NCBI GenBank assembly: GCA_024743055.1
Contig: JANSXH010000001.1
Coordinates: 186,001-250,000 of the forward strand
Reading direction: 5' to 3'
DNA: 64,000 nucleotides
Source of the DNA: Pseudomonadota bacterium
Lineage (GTDB): Bacteria > Pseudomonadota > Alphaproteobacteria > Sneathiellales > Sneathiellaceae
Shown here: positions 17,380-25,814 of the stretch, in pieces
How the letters are laid out: each line of letters begins with the position of its first letter
Numbering within the stretch: position 1 is the stretch's first letter
Notes under the pieces: model-generated
Seen by the model: only the letters and a program-made list of their open reading frames with translations
Told to the model about the DNA's origin: nothing
The model's database searches: none
Program-made: the position numbers and the translations under genes

Positions 17380-17694
17380 TCAGAAGTTGTCGCCGCGGAT
17401 CACTTCCACCGTGGTAATCGTCACAATAAGACTATATTCGTCCAGCAACGGTTCCAGCGCTGTTAAAAACCGATCCGCGGTGTCCTCCTTGACGATGGTC
17501 GCAAAGACGACCTTGCTGCCAGCACCTCCCGTAACCTGATCATCCCGCCAGCGTCCCTGATCTCCGCCACCTGCAAGAGTAGGCAATACTGTATACCCTC
17601 TCACTCCGTTTTTGATCGCAAGATCACGTAAGGACCGCAGCAATGGTACATCCATGAGTATTTCGATTTTTTTTCGCGTCGTTGTTTTAATCAT
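17380..17694 (-). CDS. sbtB: PII-like regulator of bicarbonate transport (SbtB-like)
   Basis: 104 residues with the ferredoxin-like pattern of PII proteins: an N-terminal strand (KKIEILMDVPLLRSLRDLAI), the T-loop segment NGVRGYTVLPTLAGGGDQG and a C-terminal strand EYSLIVTITTVEVI. It follows sbtA by two bases, the arrangement known from cyanobacteria, where SbtB binds cyclic AMP and adenine nucleotides and gates SbtA. No cysteine is present, so the redox-active C-terminal CGPxGC loop of some SbtB proteins is absent. The identification rests on fold pattern plus the adjacent sbtA. Confidence 0.85.
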   Translation of the reverse strand: MIKTTTRKKIEILMDVPLLRSLRDLAIKNGVRGYTVLPTLAGGGDQGRWRDDQVTGGAGSKVVFATIVKEDTADRFLTALEPLLDEYSLIVTITTVEVIRGDNF

Positions 17695-17696
17695 GA

Positions 17697-18644
17697 TTAA
17701 ACCATCAGTTTTGCCAACATCGTGTAGAACGGTATTCCAACGATAATGTTGAACGGAAATGTTACGGCCAGCGACATGGCAAGATAGAGCCCTGCATCCG
17801 CCTTTGGCAAGGCCAAACGCATGGCTGCAGGTACCGCGATGTAAGATGCACTAGCTGCCAGAATACCAAGTGTTGTCGCCGTACCAATATCAAATCCCAG
17901 CATTGCCCCTATCGTCGTTCCAATGGTCCCGTTGACTATTGGAAAGACAATAGCCAAAGTTACAAGCCGAAGGGTCAGGTTTCGTGCATGCCGAAGTCGA
18001 CGGGCCGCGACCAAGCCCATATCCAACAGAAATAAGCAAAGCAGTCCCGTAAATCCCGTTTCGAATACCGGAGATACCGGTGCAAATCCGTCCTTGCCAA
18101 TAATCAAGCCGATAATGAAACTACCTAGAAGTAACACCACGGACCCGTTTAGAAGGGTTTCCCGAAGCAGATCCTGTCCAGGCTGAAAAGCCTGGCCAGT
18201 ATTGCGTCGCGCTAGGAAAATACCAACGATGATGGCAGGAGTTTCCATTAGAGCCAGAACTGCGATCATATATCCTGCAGGTGGGGTCCCGGCATCGGTT
18301 AGAAGCTGATTACCCGCAACAAATGTCACGACACTGACAGACCCATAATGAGCTGCCACCGCTGCAGCATTAGTTGTCTCCAGTTTTCCAAAGCTGCGCA
18401 GCAGCGCAAAGGCGCCGATTGGAATGAGACAGCTTAGGACAAGCCCCGCTATGGCCGCCAGAAACAGATCCACTGTCATCCCATTATCTGAGACAAGAAT
18501 ACCCCCTTTCAATCCAATGGCACACATTAGATATAGGGATAGCGCTTTGGACAATGGCTCCGGGATGGATAGATCCGACTTGGCAAAGGCCGCGAGGGCG
18601 CCAAGGACAAAAAACAAAATAACTGGTGAAAGTAGGGTTTCCAT
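17697..18644 (-). CDS. sbtA: Sodium-dependent bicarbonate transporter SbtA
   Basis: 315 residues with about ten hydrophobic segments and no signal peptide. Family patterns include LMCAIGLKGGILVSDNG, AAHYGSVSVVTFVAGNQLL and PAAMRLALPKADAGLYLAMS, matching the SbtA (DUF897) family of Na+/HCO3- symporters in the inner membrane. No Rubisco, carboxysome or carbonic anhydrase gene is near, so the bicarbonate may serve carboxylases in general metabolism. It forms a tight operon with sbtB. The start has no clear Shine-Dalgarno. The upstream region holds two OxyR-type palindromes shared with the divergent OxyR-like gene, which probably controls it. Confidence 0.88.
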   Translation of the reverse strand: METLLSPVILFFVLGALAAFAKSDLSIPEPLSKALSLYLMCAIGLKGGILVSDNGMTVDLFLAAIAGLVLSCLIPIGAFALLRSFGKLETTNAAAVAAHYGSVSVVTFVAGNQLLTDAGTPPAGYMIAVLALMETPAIIVGIFLARRNTGQAFQPGQDLLRETLLNGSVVLLLGSFIIGLIIGKDGFAPVSPVFETGFTGLLCLFLLDMGLVAARRLRHARNLTLRLVTLAIVFPIVNGTIGTTIGAMLGFDIGTATTLGILAASASYIAVPAAMRLALPKADAGLYLAMSLAVTFPFNIIVGIPFYTMLAKLMV

Positions 18645-18726
18645 AAAAATAGGCCAATCGATGTATTTGTGACGGATTGTGTACCCCGCTGGCCTTAGTG
18701 AGGCTAATTATAATGACCCTAAATTT

Positions 18727-18745
18727 TGATAGGAATTTTCTATCA
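18727..18745. promoter_or_regulatory. OxyR-type operator 1 (ATAG-N7-CTAT)
   Basis: TGATAGGAATTTTCTATCA contains ATAG and CTAT seven bases apart, the half-site arrangement described for OxyR. The inverted repeat extends to seven bases per arm (TTGATAG/CTATCAA, 18726-18746). It is on the sbtA side of the divergent region, about 80 bp before the sbtA ATG. Confidence 0.6.
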
Positions 18746-18819
18746 ACCAACTTCTAGATTTAATCCTACTCAACTATTTGATATTATTTATTGAATAGTG
18801 ATGATCTATTTTTAAATGG

Positions 18820-18838
18820 TAATAGGAAAATTCTATCA
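18820..18838. promoter_or_regulatory. OxyR-type operator 2 (ATAG-N7-CTAT)
   Basis: TAATAGGAAAATTCTATCA repeats the first operator with only a few differences and again has ATAG and CTAT seven bases apart. It lies about 25 bp before the regulator's ATG at 18863, a position suited to autorepression. The centres of the two operators are 93 bp apart. Confidence 0.6.
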
Positions 18839-18862
18839 CCATTAGGCACCGTTGAGGGGAAG

Positions 18863-19783
18863 ATGGCGACATTAAGACAACTAAACTATCTCGTTGCGCT
18901 TTCACAGGAAATGCATTTCAGGCGCGCAGCGGAGCGTATGAATGTAACTCAGCCCACCCTCAGCACTCAAATACAAGAGCTTGAGCGTCGGTTGAAAGCA
19001 CCACTGGTGGAGAGAGGAGGGTCCAAAGTAATGCTGACGCCCCTCGGCCGTGAAATAGCCGAACGGGCACGGCGCGTACTTTCAGATGTTCAAGACATCG
19101 TTGACCTAGCCGCTTCCGCGCAACATGGGTTTGACGGCACGATCCGTCTTGGCGTCCCCCCGACCCTTGGACCTTATCTTCTACCTCATATCGTTCCGGA
19201 TTTGCATGCCAGCTATCCCAATCTCAAACTCTACGTTCAGGAAGGAAAGCCAGCAGACCTCCAACTTGATCTGCATTCCGGTGGATTTGATCTTGTCGTC
19301 TCCCCTCTTCCTATCAATCATGCGGATTTAGAAGTCGTGCGCTTGTTCCGTGAGCCCTTAAGTATAGTTGCTGCGAAAGATCATCCTCTTGCCTCAAAAG
19401 AAAAGATCGAGCGGGCAGATCTGGCCAATGAGAATATTCTGGCTCTTGAAAAAGGGCATCATCTTCACGATCAAGTCCAGCAACTCTGTAATGACTTCGA
19501 TGCAGTCCTTCTTCGCAATTACGAAGGGACAAGCCTTGATACCTTGCGACTAATGGTCGGAATGGGTGTTGGACTTGCTTTCCTGCCCGCACTTTATGTG
19601 CGCTCAGAAATCAGTAAACGTGATGACGTCGCATTGCTGAACCTAGAAACCTCAAATCTCTATCGGCAAATCGGCTTAACCTGGCGCAAACGATCCGTTC
19701 ATGCGCCTCTCTTTTCTGAGGTCGCCACCTTGATCCGGGACACTGCCCAGGCCAAGCTTCCAGAGGTAACTGTCATCAGCTAG
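18863..19783 (+). CDS. OxyR-like LysR-type regulator with His at the peroxidatic cysteine position
   Basis: 306 residues. The HTH (FRRAAERMNVTQPTLSTQIQELE) and effector domain resemble OxyR along the length: GPYLLPHIVPDLHASYPNL, ALEKGHHLHDQ, EGTSLDTLRLMVGMGVGLAFLPAL. Compared from memory with E. coli OxyR, GHCLRDQAMGFC becomes GHHLHDQVQQLC, so peroxidatic Cys199 is His200 here while resolving Cys208 is kept as Cys209. ATG at 18863 has AGGGGAAG directly upstream; the frame is open to 18791 but lacks a better start. It is divergent from sbtAB across two OxyR-type operators. It probably senses something other than peroxide, or acts as a constitutive or ligand-driven regulator of bicarbonate uptake. 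Confidence 0.85.
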   Translation: MATLRQLNYLVALSQEMHFRRAAERMNVTQPTLSTQIQELERRLKAPLVERGGSKVMLTPLGREIAERARRVLSDVQDIVDLAASAQHGFDGTIRLGVPPTLGPYLLPHIVPDLHASYPNLKLYVQEGKPADLQLDLHSGGFDLVVSPLPINHADLEVVRLFREPLSIVAAKDHPLASKEKIERADLANENILALEKGHHLHDQVQQLCNDFDAVLLRNYEGTSLDTLRLMVGMGVGLAFLPALYVRSEISKRDDVALLNLETSNLYRQIGLTWRKRSVHAPLFSEVATLIRDTAQAKLPEVTVIS

Positions 19784-19868
19784 CGTCTAGCGCCATTCAA
19801 ACTCACAAACTGTTTTCTTGCAGCCATATCACGGATTTCCTATTAGTCTGGTTGTGAAAGGAAGGGAT

Positions 19869-20900
19869 ATGAGCAAGCCTGTCAAACGCGCAAATTTTGC
19901 CTTGCAAGGAGGCGGCGCCCATGGTGCCTTCACTTGGGGCGTCCTCGACAAGATTTATGAAGATGGGCGACTGCAGATTAATGCCATGTCTGGAACTTCC
20001 GCTGGTGCGATGAATGCTGTCGTCAGTGCTGACGGCCTAATGCGAAACGGCACCGAAGGCGCACGAGAAGCACTAGAATCCTTTTGGAAAAATGTCAGCG
20101 ATGCCGGCATGGCCAGCCCTGTAAAACGGCTTCCGCTGGATATTTTCATGGGAAACTGGAGCTTAGAAAACTCCCCCGGTTATCAAATGATGGACGGCCT
20201 GACCCGCATGTTCTCTCCCTATCAGTTGAACCCGCTTAACATCAATCCGCTGCGAGAAGTACTGGAAGAAACGGTGGATTTCGAGCGGGTTCGGTCCTGC
20301 GATATCATGAACCTATTCATCTCAGCCACCAATGTGGAGACTGGCAAGGTCAAAGTATTTGATCGACAGGAACTGACTGCGGATATGGTCATGGCCTCAG
20401 CTTGTCTGCCGCTAGTATATCAGGCTGTAGAGATCGATGGCATTCCCTATTGGGATGGCGGCTATATGGGCAACCCTTCCCTCTTCCCGTTTCATTCGCA
20501 AACGGAATGCGCGGATGTCGTAGTGATCCAGATAAATCCGATAGAGCGTAAAGGTGCCCCGATGACTGCCCATGATATCCTGAACCGGATTAATGAAATC
20601 AGCTTTAACGGTAGTCTACTGAAAGAATTGAGATCAATAGAGTTTGTCTCTCGGCTGATCCGGGAAGGTAAACTCAGCAACAAGGAATATTGCGACACCC
20701 GCATCCATTTGGTAGAGAATCAGGAGGCTTTGATGCCACTCGGAGGATCGTCGAAAATGAATGTGGAGTGGGAATTCCTCTGCCACTTACGCGATCTGGG
20801 GCGCGAAACAGCGTCCAACTGGCTCAAACAAAATCTTAGTCATATCGGAAAAAAATCTACCATTGACCTGCGCGAAATGTTCCAGTCAACTGGCCCGTAA
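19869..20900 (+). CDS. Patatin-like phospholipase
   Basis: 343 residues. The patatin elements are in order: oxyanion loop GGGAHGAFTWG, nucleophile elbow GTSAG with Ser as nucleophile, and the catalytic Asp in DGGYMGNPSLFP. It should be a cytoplasmic or peripheral lipid acyl hydrolase; some bacterial relatives act on membrane lipids or PHB granules. ATG at 19869 has AAGGAAGGG upstream; the frame is open earlier (TTG at 19818) but lacks a ribosome site. It lies 85 bases after the OxyR-like gene and 24 bases before the dienelactone-hydrolase gene. Confidence 0.88.
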   Translation: MSKPVKRANFALQGGGAHGAFTWGVLDKIYEDGRLQINAMSGTSAGAMNAVVSADGLMRNGTEGAREALESFWKNVSDAGMASPVKRLPLDIFMGNWSLENSPGYQMMDGLTRMFSPYQLNPLNINPLREVLEETVDFERVRSCDIMNLFISATNVETGKVKVFDRQELTADMVMASACLPLVYQAVEIDGIPYWDGGYMGNPSLFPFHSQTECADVVVIQINPIERKGAPMTAHDILNRINEISFNGSLLKELRSIEFVSRLIREGKLSNKEYCDTRIHLVENQEALMPLGGSSKMNVEWEFLCHLRDLGRETASNWLKQNLSHIGKKSTIDLREMFQSTGP

Positions 20901-20924
20901 TTGCTCCCTTAAGAAAGTGAAAAA

Positions 20925-21671
20925 ATGCTGGAATTTGAAACAATCATAGATACAGCCGATGGAAAAATGGACAGCTTCGTGTGCCACCCTGATGAAGGTG
21001 GACCTTTCCCAGCTGTAATTTTTTATATGGATGCGCCCGGCATTCGCGAAGAACTCAGAGATATGGCACGTCGCATTGGTACTGCCGGGTATTTTGTATT
21101 GATGCCCAACATGTATTACCGTCATGGAACGGAAGGAAATTACGGCTTTGATCGAATGCGCATTCGCGAAGACGATAAAGAACTCCAAACAATGTTCGAC
21201 CTGATGAATGATACGACACCTGAAAAAGTATCTGCGGATACGCAGCCAATGCTAGAGTTTTTAAAAGGCCAAGCACAGGCGAAAGACGGCGCCATTGGAG
21301 CTGTCGGTTATTGTATGAGTGGCCAGCATATTGTTCGGGTAGGCGCGGACTACCCTGAAGAGATGGCGGCTTTGGCTTCATATTATGGTGTCGGCATTCA
21401 AACTGAGGAGGCAAATTCCCCTCATCTCAGTGCCGACAAGATCAAGGGTGAGCTCTATCTGGCGTTTGCCTCAGAGGATGATTACGTCCCCCCACCTCTC
21501 CTCCAAAGTATTCCGGAAGAAATGGAGAAGGCTGGCGTCAATTATCGTGTTGAAATTTATCCAGATACCAACCATGGCTTCGCCTTTCCGCAACGTCCGG
21601 CTTATAACAAGCCAGCGGCTGAGCGGCATTGGGAACGTATGCTTTCCTTGTTTGAACGAAATCTGAAATAG
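20925..21671 (+). CDS. Dienelactone hydrolase family protein
   Basis: 248 residues, alpha/beta hydrolase fold. The Cys nucleophile sits in GAVGYCMSG, the acid in FASEDDYVPP and the His in TNHGFAFPQRPAY, the Cys-Asp-His triad of dienelactone hydrolase. The substrate in this organism is unknown; many members act on esters or lactones outside chlorocatechol pathways, and no such pathway is present nearby. The start ATG follows AAGAAAGTG weakly. An AT-rich gap of about 110 bp separates it from the next gene. Confidence 0.85.
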   Translation: MLEFETIIDTADGKMDSFVCHPDEGGPFPAVIFYMDAPGIREELRDMARRIGTAGYFVLMPNMYYRHGTEGNYGFDRMRIREDDKELQTMFDLMNDTTPEKVSADTQPMLEFLKGQAQAKDGAIGAVGYCMSGQHIVRVGADYPEEMAALASYYGVGIQTEEANSPHLSADKIKGELYLAFASEDDYVPPPLLQSIPEEMEKAGVNYRVEIYPDTNHGFAFPQRPAYNKPAAERHWERMLSLFERNLK

Positions 21672-21779
21672 CAATAATATAATATTAACTGGTTAAAATT
21701 AAAAAATTGAAATTTTATTTTAAACCAACAATTTAAAAAATTTTTATTGTTCAGTTAATTAAGAAATTGGAGCGCTTCC

Positions 21780-22679
21780 GTGGAAACAAAGAAGATTGTT
21801 GCAGGCGCTCTAGAGGTTGCCTATCAAGAGTATGGGACACCTGAAGGTTGGCCCGTCATTATGTGTCATGGCTTTCCTTACGACATCCATAGCTATGAGG
21901 AAGTTGCCCCCCTTCTCACTGCGCAAAATGCCCGGGTAATTGTGCCTTATCTTAGGGGCTATGGTCCTACCCGGTTTCTCTCTGCTAATACACTCCGATC
22001 AGGAGAACAAGCAGCTTTGGGCAGTGATCTTCTGTCCCTCATGGATGCTCTTGAGATAGAGAAGGCGATCGTCGGCGGGTATGACTGGGGAGGCCGGGCC
22101 GCCTGTATTGTCTCGGCACTTTGGCCGGAACGAGTAACGGCCCTCGTTTCCGGAAACTCTTACAACATTCAGGATATTGCCAAGGCGATGGAGCCTGCGG
22201 ATCCGGCAACGGAAGCCAGTTATTGGTATCAATACTATTTTCATTCCGAACGCGGCCGCAGGGGCCTAAGTAAGTCGCGAGAAAAAATAGCCAGGCAGCT
22301 CTGGAAAATGTGGTCTCCCACCTGGCATTATGACGAGGCGACTTTCAATCGAACTGTTCCTGCTTTTAACAATCCTGATTTTGTTGAAGTTGTTATTCAC
22401 TCCTACCGGCATCGTTTTGGGCTAGTCCCGGGTGATCCTGAGGTTGCTGCGATCGAGGAAAAACTTTCGGCGCAGCCGCCCATAACTGTCCCATCCATCA
22501 CCATTGATGGAGGTATTGATGGTGTGTGCGGCACAACAGAACATCACGCTGATAAATTTACAGGGCCCCATAAACACCTGATTTGGGAAACTGCCGGACA
22601 TAACCTTCCTCAAGAGCAACCACGTGATTGGGTTCAAGCCGTGCTGGCGGCACGGGACCTTGCTTGCGATAGCACCTAA
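21780..22679 (+). CDS. Alpha/beta hydrolase, epoxide hydrolase/haloalkane dehalogenase-like
   Basis: 299 residues. HGFPYDIHSYEEVAPLL carries the oxyanion HG motif; GGYDWGGRAA is the nucleophile elbow with Asp rather than Ser, followed by Trp, typical of epoxide hydrolases and dehalogenases; ETAGHNLPQEQP has the catalytic His. It starts at GTG 21780, with GGAG about eight bases upstream. The stretch before it (21672-21779) is extremely A+T-rich and probably holds its promoter. It converges on the M20 peptidase gene with a two-base gap. Substrate unknown. Confidence 0.82.
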   Translation: METKKIVAGALEVAYQEYGTPEGWPVIMCHGFPYDIHSYEEVAPLLTAQNARVIVPYLRGYGPTRFLSANTLRSGEQAALGSDLLSLMDALEIEKAIVGGYDWGGRAACIVSALWPERVTALVSGNSYNIQDIAKAMEPADPATEASYWYQYYFHSERGRRGLSKSREKIARQLWKMWSPTWHYDEATFNRTVPAFNNPDFVEVVIHSYRHRFGLVPGDPEVAAIEEKLSAQPPITVPSITIDGGIDGVCGTTEHHADKFTGPHKHLIWETAGHNLPQEQPRDWVQAVLAARDLACDST

Positions 22680-22681
22680 GC

Positions 22682-24052
22682 CTAGTCCTCTCCAAGTTTC
22701 CTCAAAAGAGAAACCCAAGCAGCAAACCCTTCATCGAAAGCGCTCAAGCGCATAAATTCATTGGGAGAATGGAAGTTCTCATCCGCGGTTGAGAAGGAAA
22801 ACATAACTGTATGGAGCCCTAGGCAGCGATGAATTATGTCGGAAAGGGGAAGTGTTGATCCGACCTTAACATGCCGTGGTTTTTGACCTGTTGTCTGCTC
22901 CAATGCCTGTTCTGCCGCCAGCAAAAGCGGTAGGCCCTTGGGAACTTCGTAGGCCTCTGCCCCGCCGCGGTTTTCTGCGATCTGTATACCTACCCCTTGT
23001 GGGCAACGCTGCTTTAAATGGTTCGCCACAACCTCGATTATCCTGTCTGGTTTCTGCCCTGGAACCAGGCGCATAGTTAGTTTTGCGTGGGCCTCATTTG
23101 GCAATACGGTCTTTGTCCCCGGCCCTGTATATCCGCCCCACATACCGTTTACTTCTATAGTTGGTCGCAACCACAGCCGTTCCAAAGTCGTATAGCCTGT
23201 TTCGCCATAAGCCGTTGCTTCGAGATCCTTAAAGAAGGCTTGCTCATCGAATGGAAGACTGGCGAATGCATCCCGTTCCTCCTCCTTCACAGGTGGTACA
23301 TTTTCAAAGAAACCGGCGACATTGATACTGCCATCCAATCCATGAAGACTGGCAAGCAGATCTGCAGCAACATGCAGAGCGTTTGGCACCGCGCCGCCAA
23401 AACGTCCAGAGTGAAGATCTCGGTTAGATGTCGTTACAGTAAATTCAAGGCCGCAATTTCCGCGCGACCCTATGTTGATCGTCGGCAAGTCTGCGCGCCA
23501 ACGGGCCCCATCTGCTGAAAGAACAGCATCTGCAGCAAGTAACTCGGAATGCTGAAGGCAATTTGCCTCTAAGGTAGCGCTGCCCATCTCCTCCTCGCCT
23601 TCAAGCAAGAGTTTGACATTGATCGGTAGTTTCCCCTCAACCGCCAAAAACGCCCTCAGGGTTTCCAGGGCGATCGTCGAGGGGCCTTTGTCATCGGATA
23701 CACCGCGGGCATAGAGGTTTCCATCCCGGATGGTTGGTTCAAAAGCAGGGCTGTCCCAGAGGTCAACTGGATCCGGGGGTTGCACATCATAGTGACCGTA
23801 AATCAATAAGGTTGGTTTATCACCTGCCCCCAGCCATTCTCCATAGACACAGGGATGTCCACCAGCGTCAAGTTCCTGGACATTTCGAAACCCCCATGCA
23901 TTAAGTCTGGTTTTCAGCAGCTCACGGGCAGTCCTCATACCCTCTTCATAGCTCGGGTCGGTGCTTACTGAAGGAATTCTGAGATACTCAAATAACCGGT
24001 CCTGGATTTCAGCTTTGCTGTCTTCCAAATGCCTCAGAACCGAATCCGTCAT
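22682..24052 (-). CDS. M20 family dipeptidase/metallopeptidase
   Basis: 456 residues, full length for the dipeptidase branch of M20. Zinc-ligand motifs are LLIYGHYDVQPPDP (His, Asp), ARGVSDDKGPS, LLEGEEEMGS (catalytic and ligand Glu), a dimerisation domain with NRDLHSGRFGGAVPNAL, and a C-terminal FSFSTADENFHSPNEF with the last His ligand. It should hydrolyse dipeptides or N-acyl amino acids in the cytoplasm. The start overlaps the SDR stop by four bases, making it the last gene of the MarR-headed operon. Divergent peptide-type ABC genes suggest that its substrate is imported by that system. Confidence 0.9.
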   Translation of the reverse strand: MTDSVLRHLEDSKAEIQDRLFEYLRIPSVSTDPSYEEGMRTARELLKTRLNAWGFRNVQELDAGGHPCVYGEWLGAGDKPTLLIYGHYDVQPPDPVDLWDSPAFEPTIRDGNLYARGVSDDKGPSTIALETLRAFLAVEGKLPINVKLLLEGEEEMGSATLEANCLQHSELLAADAVLSADGARWRADLPTINIGSRGNCGLEFTVTTSNRDLHSGRFGGAVPNALHVAADLLASLHGLDGSINVAGFFENVPPVKEEERDAFASLPFDEQAFFKDLEATAYGETGYTTLERLWLRPTIEVNGMWGGYTGPGTKTVLPNEAHAKLTMRLVPGQKPDRIIEVVANHLKQRCPQGVGIQIAENRGGAEAYEVPKGLPLLLAAEQALEQTTGQKPRHVKVGSTLPLSDIIHRCLGLHTVMFSFSTADENFHSPNEFMRLSAFDEGFAAWVSLLRKLGED

Positions 24053-24804
24053 GATCTTCCTCCGTCAACGGACAGAATTTGTCCCGATATCCAACTGGCC
24101 TGTTCAGACACAAGAAACAAAACAGCCGATGCTATGTCCTCTGCCGTGCCTAGTCTTTTGGTATGGATGCTCTCAATCAATGCCTTCTGCCCTTCCTCCC
24201 CGTAACTCTCCCATTGCTTGAGGGTGCTCGGATTGGAAAGTACAAATCCAGGTGCAACTGAATTAGTTGTGATACCAAAAGGTCCGAGTTCCCAGGAAAG
24301 CTGCTTTGTCAGGCCCACCAAGGCGTGTTTCGCTGCGGTATATGCCTGGATACCGGTCAGGCTGGGTCTCAATCCCGCGCCGGAAGTAATCGGGACAATC
24401 CGACCCCAACCATTTTCTTTCATGAATGGAGCTGCTGCCTGAGCTAACCAAAAAGCGCCATCGACATTGGCTTCGAAAATCTCGTACCAGTCTTTTTCAG
24501 TTATTTCCTCAATGGCACGGCCAGTCTGACCCCGTACGCCGCCGGCCGCATGGACAAGGATATCAAGCTGACCTTTTTCTTTTACGATAGCTTGAATCAT
24601 ATCCCCGGCAGCAGATCGATCTGAGAGGTCAAGGGAACAACTATGCGCGCCAAGCTTTTGGGCGATTGCATCTACACCTTTCGTATCAATATCCGCGAGA
24701 TAGACCGTTGCGCCGGCCTTTATCAAAGACTTGGATATGGCAGTCCCAATCCCTTGTGCTGCGCCGGTAACGACAGCTGTTCTGGAAGAAAGATCTAAGT
24801 GCAT
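24049..24804 (-). CDS. SDR family oxidoreductase
   Basis: 251 residues, classical SDR: cofactor loop TGAAQGIG, LVHAAGG, catalytic Ser in PITSGAG, YTAAK with Tyr and Lys, and C-terminal ISGQILSVDGGRS. Asp after the second strand (YLADIDTKG) points to NAD(H) preference. The substrate is unknown. It overlaps the upstream ketopantoate-reductase-like gene by ten bases and the downstream peptidase by four. Confidence 0.9.
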   Translation of the reverse strand: MHLDLSSRTAVVTGAAQGIGTAISKSLIKAGATVYLADIDTKGVDAIAQKLGAHSCSLDLSDRSAAGDMIQAIVKEKGQLDILVHAAGGVRGQTGRAIEEITEKDWYEIFEANVDGAFWLAQAAAPFMKENGWGRIVPITSGAGLRPSLTGIQAYTAAKHALVGLTKQLSWELGPFGITTNSVAPGFVLSNPSTLKQWESYGEEGQKALIESIHTKRLGTAEDIASAVLFLVSEQASWISGQILSVDGGRS

Positions 24805-25814
24805 TTCTCTGCCAGTATCTGCAAGGTTTCCTCAGACTGCTCCCGCTTACCATGTTCAATGTCATGAATAAGGTCGACCAGGCATCTAAGAGCAGGTGTA
24901 TTCACCCCTTCTTCCGCTCCAATATCTGCAATAATCTTGATCTGCATATCTACTTCAGTTGCCCGCTTTCGAACGGCCAAATCTCGCCAGATGCCGGAAT
25001 GGGTTTTAGCAGTATGGCGATTAAACTCGGCAAGGTTTGAAATACATTCCACAGAATCTTTCTCTTTAGCCCCTGGCAGGAACGCTTTGGGATCGAAACC
25101 GTTAAAGCCTTTTGGGGAGACGCCGCGCGCATGGGCAACAGCCATCACTTCTTGCCCAAGAGAAATCCACACGGACAGGAACTTGTCATTTGCAAAATTG
25201 TCTGACATTGACTCGTTTGTGAGCGCTGTTCCGAAAAGCATCGCACCATAGCCAAGCTTGCCCCATAAATATGCCCAGACATCTTCACTCAAGATAGCGT
25301 CGGGCTCAAAAATCTGGAGGAGTTTGAACATGTCCTGAGTTCGGTCCCGGATGGATCCATCAAGCTCTCCAACGACAACAGTTCCCCGATTGCCAAACAG
25401 GATCTCCCCCGGCCCATGCCAGTCTGCGCCGAAATTAACAAAGCACCCCATAGTACGTTCCTCGCCAATCTCCTGTCCGATCAGGATCTCATTGAGACCG
25501 TTCTGAGCAGAAAGAACGAAACCATCCTCCGTCAAATGGGGTTTCAACTGTTCAAGCGCTGTCGCTGTATGATGCGCTTTTACCGCAAGGACGATGATTG
25601 GATACTGACCTGTGAGTTCTTCTGGCGTTGTTGCCGGAATGATCTGCTGGAATTCTTCAACGGGGCCCGTGATACGTAAGCCCTGTTCCCGGCAGGCACG
25701 CGCATGGTCCGCGATGATATCCACCATTAAGACTTGCTGGCCAGCGCGTGTCCAATAAGCAGCAAGCGTGCCCCCTATGGCGCCTGCGCCCCAGATCAGG
25801 ATTGGTTCGGCCAT
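24795..25814 (-). CDS. Ketopantoate reductase family (ApbA/PanE-like) dehydrogenase
   Basis: 339 residues. N-terminal Rossmann motif ILIWGAGAIGGTLAAYW, LAVKAHHTATALEQL, QNGLNEILI, and the C-terminal helical ApbA_C domain. The family includes 2-dehydropantoate 2-reductase, but catabolic operon placement suggests a related 2-oxo- or 2-hydroxyacid dehydrogenase rather than pantothenate synthesis. It overlaps the creatininase-family gene by 19 bases and the SDR gene by ten. Confidence 0.82.
   Translation of the reverse strand: MAEPILIWGAGAIGGTLAAYWTRAGQQVLMVDIIADHARACREQGLRITGPVEEFQQIIPATTPEELTGQYPIIVLAVKAHHTATALEQLKPHLTEDGFVLSAQNGLNEILIGQEIGEERTMGCFVNFGADWHGPGEILFGNRGTVVVGELDGSIRDRTQDMFKLLQIFEPDAILSEDVWAYLWGKLGYGAMLFGTALTNESMSDNFANDKFLSVWISLGQEVMAVAHARGVSPKGFNGFDPKAFLPGAKEKDSVECISNLAEFNRHTAKTHSGIWRDLAVRKRATEVDMQIKIIADIGAEEGVNTPALRCLVDLIHDIEHGKREQSEETLQILAEKCT

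Noticed and set aside
24795-25814. Pantothenate biosynthesis gene panE.
   Set aside because: The family is right, but the operon of amidohydrolase, SDR and peptidase argues for a catabolic paralogue, so no symbol was given.
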